Below, one piece after another: positions 7,009-12,244 of a DNA stretch of 12,244 nt (position 1 is its first letter; each line of letters begins with the position of its first letter). The stretch comes from Ekhidna sp. (GTDB lineage: Bacteria; Bacteroidota; Bacteroidia; Cytophagales; Cyclobacteriaceae): contig JABSPG010000067.1 of NCBI GenBank assembly GCA_013214445.1, forward strand, positions 1-12,244, in the 5' to 3' direction. Both the position numbers and the translations under genes were made by a program. The notes beneath the pieces were generated by a model. The model was not told the DNA's origin. It saw nothing but the letters and a program-made list of their open reading frames with translations, and did no database searches.

Positions 7009-7607
7009 TGGCTGTCAACGATTTCGATCTAGTTGCGCCATTCTATGATTTGCTAGGAAGAATTGTATTCGGGAAATCTCTAGTCCGTGCTCAGTTAGCA
7101 CAGATCAATGAAATAACACCCGGTAGTTCAGTGCTTATTTTGGGAGGTGGAACTGGGGAAATGCTAACCCACATGGGTGAGAGCAGGATTGTTTTTGTAG
7201 AACAGTCCAAGAATATGATTCAGAGAGCAGAACAAAGACCCACTGTAGCAACAGTGAGGTTTGTAAATATTGACTTTCTGTATTTTCAAGCTCGAAGTAA
7301 GTTTGATTATATCGTCTGCCCTTTTTTTCTTGATTGCTTCGATACAGCGTCTTTGACTCAAGTAGTTAGGAAATGCAAGTCGATGTTAGCCTCATCTGGG
7401 CGGCTAATAGTAGCTGATTTTGAGTATCAAAGAGTCAATAGCTTTATACTAAATGCGATGCATGCTTTCTTTAGTCTAATGGCAAACTTGCAATCAAAGA
7501 AACTCAAACCATTGAATGAAATTGTGCTTTCCGAAGGATTTGAGTTAGTGGAAGAAAGATTTTTGCATCGAAATGCTCTTTTTTCTCGTCTTTATAGAAA
7601 CCTTTGA
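7008..7607 (+). CDS. Class I SAM-dependent methyltransferase
   Basis: This 199-residue protein opens with a segment often found before the Rossmann core of small-molecule methyltransferases (FDLVAPFYDLLGRIVFG). It then shows motif I as VLILGGGTGEML (about residues 43-54), the acidic end of strand 2 (FVEQSKNMI) that would bind the SAM ribose, and a motif IV-like FDYIVCPFFLD. The end (EGFELVEERFLHRNALFS) resembles the last strands of UbiE-like folds. The start is ATG at 7008, overlapping the upstream TGA as TGATG; an in-frame ATG at 6972 would add 12 residues that lie inside the UbiA-like gene and do not fit the family. Tight coupling to the UbiA-like gene suggests the two act on one product, perhaps a prenylated ring compound. 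The substrate cannot be told. Confidence 0.85.
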   Translation: MAVNDFDLVAPFYDLLGRIVFGKSLVRAQLAQINEITPGSSVLILGGGTGEMLTHMGESRIVFVEQSKNMIQRAEQRPTVATVRFVNIDFLYFQARSKFDYIVCPFFLDCFDTASLTQVVRKCKSMLASSGRLIVADFEYQRVNSFILNAMHAFFSLMANLQSKKLKPLNEIVLSEGFELVEERFLHRNALFSRLYRNL

Positions 7608-7627
7608 AAAAGGAAACTGTCATTTAT

Positions 7628-8191
7628 ATGACTGTGAGCAATACCCATACCATCCACAAGCACCTGATACTACAAAGTCAGAAAGGAGATCAATCCGCAA
7701 TGTCTTCATTGTATGGTCTCTATGCTAAGGCTATGTATAACATTTGTCGGAGGATGATGGGCGATGAAGAAGAAGCAAAGGATCTATTACAAGAGTCATT
7801 TATTGATGCATTTCAAAAGCTTCCTTCCTTGAGAGAGGTAAATACCTTTAGTTCTTGGATTAAGCGGATTGTCGTAAATAATTGCATTAATGCGATAAGA
7901 AAGAAGAAACTAGATACCTCACAGTTAGAGGAAGGTTCTGATTTTATAGAGGAGGAGGAAGATGATTTTGAGTATACACATTTCCAGGCTGGGCAGATTA
8001 TGCAGGTCATTAATTTGCTCCCTGAGGGGTGTAGGACAGTACTCAATTTGTATTTATTTGAGGGATATGATCATAAAGAGATTGGTGATATTCTAGGTGT
8101 AACCGAGTCTGCTTCAAAGGCTCAATATTGTAAAGCAAAGGCAAGAATTAGAAAATTATTAGTCGAAGAAAGGAGTCAGAATGCGGGATAG
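7628..8191 (+). CDS. RNA polymerase sigma factor, ECF subfamily (sigma-70)
   Basis: This 187-residue protein has sigma region 2 (about residues 20-95, with LYAKAMYNICRRMMGD, then AKDLLQESFIDAFQKL and the FSSWIKRIVVNNCINAIRK helix that contacts the -10 element) and region 4 (about 131-178, LPEGCRTVLNLYLFEGYDHK and a helix-turn-helix EIGDILGVTESASKAQYCKA). An acidic linker (EEEEDDFEY) separates them. Region 3 is absent, as in ECF factors. I choose ATG at 7628, with AAAGGAAA about 12 bases upstream; a TTG at 7604 would add eight residues and overlap the methyltransferase stop by four bases. The next gene overlaps by 11 bases and encodes a membrane protein with the layout of an anti-sigma factor, so this factor is probably held inactive at the membrane until a signal arrives. 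Confidence 0.93.
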   Translation: MTVSNTHTIHKHLILQSQKGDQSAMSSLYGLYAKAMYNICRRMMGDEEEAKDLLQESFIDAFQKLPSLREVNTFSSWIKRIVVNNCINAIRKKKLDTSQLEEGSDFIEEEEDDFEYTHFQAGQIMQVINLLPEGCRTVLNLYLFEGYDHKEIGDILGVTESASKAQYCKAKARIRKLLVEERSQNAG

Positions 8192-8657
8192 TTTAAAGGA
8201 GCGTATTAATAATTCCAGAGAAGAATTTGACCTGTACCCATTTGATTCCGATAAAGAATGGTTGGAGGTGGCACCACTATTAGCTCAAAAAAAATCATCT
8301 AAAACCTTTAGGTTTATTGGGATAGCAGCTTTGTTGACCTTGATACTTGGTTTTGGTTTTTTGCTATCATTTCAGAGCGATACTGAAAACAGTGAGTTGG
8401 CAGAAATGGAGAATTATTACGATGGTGCAATAAACCAGAAAATTAGCCTCATCAAAAATCAAATTGACGATGACAGCATTTTGGAGGATATCGAAGAGAT
8501 GAACATTGCATTCTCTGAATTGAAAGCAGACCTTAAAGACAATGTAGATAACGAAGAAGTGGTAACAGCTATGATGGAAAATTATAGGCTAAAACTGCAG
8601 ATTCTAGAGGAGATATTGAAGGAATTGGAAAAAGAAAGAGGTGAAGAGGTACTTTAA
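8181..8657 (+). CDS. Single-pass membrane protein, putative anti-sigma factor
   Basis: This 158-residue protein has a charged cytoplasmic N-terminus (about residues 1-42, with the FDLYPFDSDKEWLEVAPLL segment), one membrane helix (about 44-64, FIGIAALLTLILGFGFLLSF) and a periplasmic, mostly helical, acidic domain rich in Glu, Leu and Lys. The gene overlaps the ECF sigma gene by 11 bases and is preceded by a good ribosome site (AGGAG at 8171-8175, ATG at 8181), which is unusual in this A-rich-leader genome. Layout and position indicate an anti-sigma factor. The cytoplasmic part lacks the HxxxCxxC zinc motif of ZAS-type anti-sigma factors, so binding to sigma must rely on another element. The role is inferred, and no recognised domain was seen. 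Confidence 0.72.
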   Translation: MRDSLKERINNSREEFDLYPFDSDKEWLEVAPLLAQKKSSKTFRFIGIAALLTLILGFGFLLSFQSDTENSELAEMENYYDGAINQKISLIKNQIDDDSILEDIEEMNIAFSELKADLKDNVDNEEVVTAMMENYRLKLQILEEILKELEKERGEEVL

Positions 8658-9744
8658 CATAATCGCATTTGTCCTAATGACTTTGCCTCTCTTGGGGCAG
8701 GTAAGACTGGAGCGTGATTACAATCGCTCTTTTTCTGTTCCAGAAGATGCGAAGGTAGAGGTGGTTAGCAAATACGGAGAAATCATTATTCGCACATGGG
8801 ATTTGGACTCTGTGCGGTTCGATGTAGTAGTTCGCGCCGAAGGACGAAACTCATCAGCTGTTGCTAAATCAATGGCACGGGTAGATGTTAAGTTTAAAAA
8901 GGTAGGAAGTGTTATTTCTGCTATAACAGAGATTAGTAGTGGTAATGGTTTCTTTGGCAGTGTTGTAAGTGAGGTTGGTGGTGCTATGGGGGCAAATAAA
9001 TTAAAAATCGATTATGAGGTCTTCTTGCCTAAGGAGGTTTTACTAAGTGTGGAAAATAAGTACGGAGATGTTTATTTGACCAGCATTGACAACAAGGTAG
9101 ATCTTAATGTCTCGCACGGGGATATAAAAGCAAACGATATAAACGGATCACTAAATCTGAAGCACAGTTTTGGTAAATCGTCATTTGGGGTGATTCAGGA
9201 AGGTATATTCACTCTTCGCGGCTCAGAAACCACGGTAGATAGAGCCATAGCGCTAAATGTAGAGAGTGGTAGTTCTGAACTGAGGATAGATGAGATATCC
9301 AATATTCAACTCAATTCTCGAAATGACAAAATTCATCTGGTAGAAGTAGAAGAGGTGATCTGTGAGGGTTCATTCACAAATCTAACTGCTGACCTTTTGA
9401 AGGGATCGGCTAGGCTGGATTTTAGTTATGGCGATATCTACTTGGGAAGGATTGTTAAGGATTTTGATGCCATTGACATTACAGGAAAATCAACGGACAT
9501 AAACCTGATATTGAATCAGGCTTCTTATATCAAAACCTTTATCAAAGGGCCTGAGGATAGAATGATCTTGCCAAATAGTATGCTAACAATGCAAAAGGAT
9601 ATTTTTGCAGATCAGGAAAAGATATCTTTATCTGGATTTGTGGGTAATACGAATACCAGACATAGCAGGTTGAATATTAATGCAGATGGAGGAGAACTGA
9701 TAGTGGCTATTAAAGAAACTCCATTTTTTGTAGACAAAGACTAA
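8641..9744 (+). CDS. Exported DUF4097-type beta-solenoid protein (putative surface adhesin)
   Basis: This 367-residue protein has a signal peptide (residues 1-20, KR followed by a hydrophobic core and ending LLGQ, a common cleavage site in Bacteroidota). The rest is predicted all-beta with recurring YGxI strands: KYGEIIIRTWD (about 44-54), KYGDVYLTSID (140-150), SHGDIKAND (158-166), SFGKSSFG and SYGDIYLG (262-269). This is the pattern of DUF4097/GIN-type putative adhesin repeats, a right-handed beta-solenoid often encoded next to ECF sigma/anti-sigma pairs in Bacteroidota. No lipoprotein Cys is present after the signal. The start is GTG at 8641, overlapping the upstream gene by 17 bases; it is the only start that keeps the signal peptide. 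Function is unknown; a cell-surface or periplasmic role, perhaps in sensing, is inferred. Confidence 0.82.
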   Translation: MKRYFNIIAFVLMTLPLLGQVRLERDYNRSFSVPEDAKVEVVSKYGEIIIRTWDLDSVRFDVVVRAEGRNSSAVAKSMARVDVKFKKVGSVISAITEISSGNGFFGSVVSEVGGAMGANKLKIDYEVFLPKEVLLSVENKYGDVYLTSIDNKVDLNVSHGDIKANDINGSLNLKHSFGKSSFGVIQEGIFTLRGSETTVDRAIALNVESGSSELRIDEISNIQLNSRNDKIHLVEVEEVICEGSFTNLTADLLKGSARLDFSYGDIYLGRIVKDFDAIDITGKSTDINLILNQASYIKTFIKGPEDRMILPNSMLTMQKDIFADQEKISLSGFVGNTNTRHSRLNINADGGELIVAIKETPFFVDKD

Positions 9745-9769
9745 GACCCTCCTCATCCACCGAACCCTG

Positions 9770-10279
9770 ATGAAAAATGCTTTTGTAATTACTTTTTTAC
9801 TGTTGTCTTTGTTTGTCAAGGGCCAACAACTTTATGAAAAATCTGGGGGTATACGATTAGGCCACACCTCTGGATTAACGTTTAAGAAGTTCATTACTGA
9901 GGATGAAGCAGTAGAAATAATTCTAAGTGGTAGAAATGATGGTCTTCAAGTGACTACTCAATATCTCTTTCACGAACCGATGGAGTTTTCATTTAATGAT
10001 CGTTTTTATCTTCATTATGGAATTGGTGGACACGTGGGATATGAAAAATTTGATGACCTTGCTAAAACACTTGTGAATGCTGAAGGTGATGCTTTCGTTT
10101 ATGAATCCAAGAGTTTTATAACTATGGGAATAGATGCCAGCTTAGGTATTGAATATAGGTGGTTGGAAGTTCCTGCAACTTTTGGGTTTGATATTAAACC
10201 TTACTTCAACTTCATCGGTATGAGGCATACCAAGGCAAAATTTTGGGATGCAGCGATCTCTTTTAAATATGTTTTTTAA
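9770..10279 (+). CDS. Exported hypothetical protein, probable small outer-membrane beta-barrel
   Basis: This 169-residue protein has an N-terminal signal peptide (about residues 1-19, ending VKGQ). The mature part has alternating hydrophobic and polar strands with aromatic belts (FYLHYGIGGHVGYEKF, then MGIDASLGIEYRW, then AISFKYVF) and ends in Phe, a hallmark of outer-membrane barrels folded by BAM. Length would suit an eight-stranded barrel. It follows the DUF4097 gene after a 25-base gap and precedes a second protein of the same type by three bases. I do not recognise a named family. A soluble periplasmic protein is the alternative. Confidence 0.72.
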   Translation: MKNAFVITFLLLSLFVKGQQLYEKSGGIRLGHTSGLTFKKFITEDEAVEIILSGRNDGLQVTTQYLFHEPMEFSFNDRFYLHYGIGGHVGYEKFDDLAKTLVNAEGDAFVYESKSFITMGIDASLGIEYRWLEVPATFGFDIKPYFNFIGMRHTKAKFWDAAISFKYVF

Positions 10280-10282
10280 CTG

Positions 10283-10936
10283 ATGAGGACCCTCTTAATT
10301 CTGCTATTTGTATTTGTAATGACGCCAGCCTTATTTGGTCAACGCTACATCGATACCAATAATCCACAGGACGAGGAAATAAAATCACTATTGAGTAAGC
10401 AAAATGATCTGAATGCTTTTGGAGCACTTGATTTAAAAATTAGTGACTTTAAAGATGAGCGAGGACTACTTGTCGGTGCATATGGTGGATTTATTATCAA
10501 TAGGAGGTATCTATTTGGAGTAGCTGCCTATGGCTTGGTCACCAATATGGAATTTGATGGTATAGTTCCTGGACAGGTAGATACCAAGCAGCTCAATCTC
10601 AATGGAGGATATGGAGGTATTCTTATTGGAGGAACGATAGCTCACAAAGAGCTTGTTCACATCAGCATTCCTATTGTGTTAGGTGCCGGCTCACTCGAAG
10701 TGGTTGATCGCGACTTTTTTATTAATAACCCAGCTGATTCCGAGTTTACAGTCGAGAACTCGGTATACTTTGTAGCTGAACCTGGAATTGAACTAGAATT
10801 TAATATCACAAAGTACTTTAGATTAGGGGCTGGAGCTACATACAGGCATGTTTCTGGCTTAGAGCTTGACAATGTAGAAGATGAAGATATCTCTGGAACA
10901 ACTGCTATGCTGAGTTTCCGATTTGGAAGATTCTGA
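10283..10936 (+). CDS. Exported hypothetical protein, probable outer-membrane beta-barrel
   Basis: This 217-residue protein has a signal peptide (residues 1-20, MRTLLILLFVFVMTPALFGQ). The mature part contains glycine- and aromatic-rich beta strands (GLLVGAYGGFIINRRYLFG, then LNGGYGGILIGG, then YFRLGAGATYRHVSG) and ends MLSFRFGRF with a terminal Phe, as outer-membrane barrels do. It starts three bases after the preceding barrel-like gene, so the two are translated together. It appears to be the last gene of the sigma-factor operon, because a promoter for the next gene overlaps its end. The function is not known. Two tandem exported barrels after a sigma/anti-sigma/adhesin set suggest a cell-envelope response. 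Confidence 0.75.
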   Translation: MRTLLILLFVFVMTPALFGQRYIDTNNPQDEEIKSLLSKQNDLNAFGALDLKISDFKDERGLLVGAYGGFIINRRYLFGVAAYGLVTNMEFDGIVPGQVDTKQLNLNGGYGGILIGGTIAHKELVHISIPIVLGAGSLEVVDRDFFINNPADSEFTVENSVYFVAEPGIELEFNITKYFRLGAGATYRHVSGLELDNVEDEDISGTTAMLSFRFGRF

Positions 10937-10949
10937 ATCCGTATCTTTG
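10922..10949 (+). promoter_or_regulatory. Bacteroidota-type promoter for the sensor kinase gene
   Basis: TATCTTTG at 10942-10949 fits the Bacteroidota -7 consensus TAnnTTTG exactly. A TTTG at 10922-10925 stands 16 bases upstream, slightly closer than the usual 17-23. The start point would fall near 10955, giving a leader of about 20 bases before the TTG start of the kinase gene. The upstream box lies inside the end of the preceding coding sequence. Confidence 0.55.
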
Positions 10950-10976
10950 TAGTGTTTAACCTACACGCTACTCCTT

Positions 10977-12244
10977 TTGAAGTTCATTCGTACGATCATT
11001 TGCGTTGGCCTGTTCTTGACAGGAACATTGGCCTACTCACAATCCAGTGAGTACGATCAAGTCCTTGTTCTAGTTGGCGAAGCGGATTCAACACTTTATG
11101 ACAATCCAGAGCGCAGCTTAGATTTAGCTGAAGAGGCAAACGCGTTGGCGAAAAGCCTGAAAAATGATTCTCTAATAGCGCTCACTCTCAATAGAATGGG
11201 TAGCGCGCAGTGGTCATTGGGAAATGAGATAAAGGCTCTGGAAAACATTCAAGCCTCGCTGCAGCTAGCAGAAGCAAGTAAATTAGAGGCAATTGTAGCT
11301 AAGAATCTTGGAAACATTGGAAATATCTATGCAGCCTCAGGTTTAGATTTAGATGCCATAGGTTACTATAAATCTGAATTAGAATTGCAGAAAAACCTAG
11401 GCAATAAATTCAGGCTATTTGCTGTAAATAATAATATTGGTAAATCTTTTTTGGATTTGCGGATGTATGATTCTGCACGGAACTACCTGAATGCAGCTGG
11501 GGCATATCTTGACCAAAGCTTTGAACAATTTCACTCCATTTTCTTCTTTAACCATGCCGAACTAAACTTTGCTGTTGGTAACTATGATTTAGCAGATTTG
11601 CTTTTGAGAATGACATATCAAAATTCCGAAAGATTTTCTAGCAAGCGAGGATTGATTCGAGCAAATCAGCTACGTGCCGAACTCGATTTGACATTAGGAT
11701 TTCCTAAAAAGGCTCTATTGCAGGCAGAATTAGCCTTTGAGCTAGCTAGGGAAAGCAAAGTAAAAGAGCTCATTTACATATGTAGTAAAACACTTTCGAA
11801 GTGTTTTGCAGCCCTAGGTAGATTTGAAGAAGCATATGAAAAAGAGGTTCTTCATGAGCAGTATCTTGATAGTGTTCGGAGTGTAAATACGATAAATGAA
11901 CTGGAGTTGCTTTCCTACTATCAGCGACTATTTAAGTTGAGAGTTTTGGAAACGAAGAATACGACAAATAGAGAACTTGCTGAGAAAAGAGAGCTAATCA
12001 TTCATGAATTAGTGATTGCACTTGTAGTTGCAGCTGTGCTAATAGCAGTCATTGTTTTGGTAGTACGCGAGTTAGGTATCCGAAAAAGAGAACTGGAGAA
12101 GTTGAATTCCTTTAAAGCAAAGATTTTTGCGATCGTTTCCCATGATCTCAAATCCCCAATACAGTCGGTTTCTTCAGTCATAGAGATGTTCAATCAAAAA
12201 TTAATCACTAAGGAAGAAATAGAACCATTTATTCCGGAAGTTCA
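10977..12244 (+). CDS. TPR-containing sensor histidine kinase, N-terminal part; 3' end outside window
   Basis: The reading frame is open to the window end (422 codons). It has a signal peptide (residues 1-22, KFIRTIICVGLFLTG, ending AYSQ), then a periplasmic helical region (about 25-310) with tetratricopeptide-like repeats such as NLGNIGNIYAASGLDLDAIG and NNIGKSFLDLRMYDSARNYL. After this come a short coiled coil, one membrane helix (about 343-365, ELVIALVVAAVLIAVIVLVV) and a HisKA domain with the H-box AIVSHDLKSP (phospho-acceptor His389). The ATPase domain lies beyond the window. TPR-fused kinases of this layout are common in Bacteroidota two-component systems. The start is TTG at 10977: an in-frame stop at 10950-10952 limits the upstream extension, no in-frame ATG exists before the repeats, and TTG is the first codon that gives a complete signal peptide. 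The input signal and partner are unknown. Confidence 0.88.
   Translation, partial: MKFIRTIICVGLFLTGTLAYSQSSEYDQVLVLVGEADSTLYDNPERSLDLAEEANALAKSLKNDSLIALTLNRMGSAQWSLGNEIKALENIQASLQLAEASKLEAIVAKNLGNIGNIYAASGLDLDAIGYYKSELELQKNLGNKFRLFAVNNNIGKSFLDLRMYDSARNYLNAAGAYLDQSFEQFHSIFFFNHAELNFAVGNYDLADLLLRMTYQNSERFSSKRGLIRANQLRAELDLTLGFPKKALLQAELAFELARESKVKELIYICSKTLSKCFAALGRFEEAYEKEVLHEQYLDSVRSVNTINELELLSYYQRLFKLRVLETKNTTNRELAEKRELIIHELVIALVVAAVLIAVIVLVVRELGIRKRELEKLNSFKAKIFAIVSHDLKSPIQSVSSVIEMFNQKLITKEEIEPFIPEV

Noticed and set aside
12002..12193. 63-residue minus-strand reading frame
   Set aside because: It lies antisense to the membrane helix and HisKA region of the kinase and has low-complexity Ser/Thr composition; a shadow of the real gene.
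1..12244. CRISPR arrays, tRNA or rRNA genes, insertion sequences, phage or defence genes
   Set aside because: No spaced repeats, RNA gene signatures, transposase or integrase motifs, or terminal inverted repeats were seen; gene-to-gene spacing leaves almost no room for them.

Overview
The window looks like a chromosomal segment of a Bacteroidota bacterium, probably of the Cytophagales type. Evidence for this is the ATP synthase operon with atpZ and an atpI-like gene but no atpD/atpC after atpG, an AtpB with a cleavable signal and a periplasmic extension, leaders that are A-rich rather than Shine-Dalgarno-rich, a TAnnTTTG-type promoter, an ECF sigma/anti-sigma/DUF4097 gene set and a TPR-fused sensor histidine kinase. 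The lineage is inferred from these features and was not tested by a database search. All recognisable genes are on the + strand and coding density is very high. No gene-free stretch reaches 300 bases; the longest is about 87 bases, between atpE and atpF.

Region 1 (2-763) is a cell-shape pair: the 3' end of an M23 (LytM-type) peptidase gene followed by a bactofilin gene. Region 2 (738-6229) is the ATP synthase operon: atpZ, an AtpI-like membrane gene, atpB, atpE, atpF, atpH, atpA and atpG. The bactofilin gene overlaps atpZ, so the cell-shape genes and the operon may share a transcript. The c subunit has the conserved carboxylate but lacks the side chains of the classical Na+ site, which points to proton coupling. 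The beta and epsilon genes are not here and must lie elsewhere.

Region 3 (6229-7607) holds a UbiA-superfamily membrane protein and a class I SAM methyltransferase. They are joined to atpG and to each other by one-base TGATG overlaps. They look like a prenyl-transfer plus methylation pair, but the product is not identifiable. Region 4 (7628-10936) is a signalling module: ECF sigma factor, single-pass anti-sigma-like protein, exported DUF4097 beta-solenoid protein, and two exported proteins with outer-membrane-barrel features. Region 5 (10977-12244, cut by the window end) is a TPR sensor histidine kinase with a TTG start and a promoter of its own.

Nothing here is clearly a new type of biological system. 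The items most worth checking are the five-gene sigma/surface-protein module, the UbiA-like/methyltransferase pair coupled to the ATP synthase operon, and the two non-coding elements flanking atpE.
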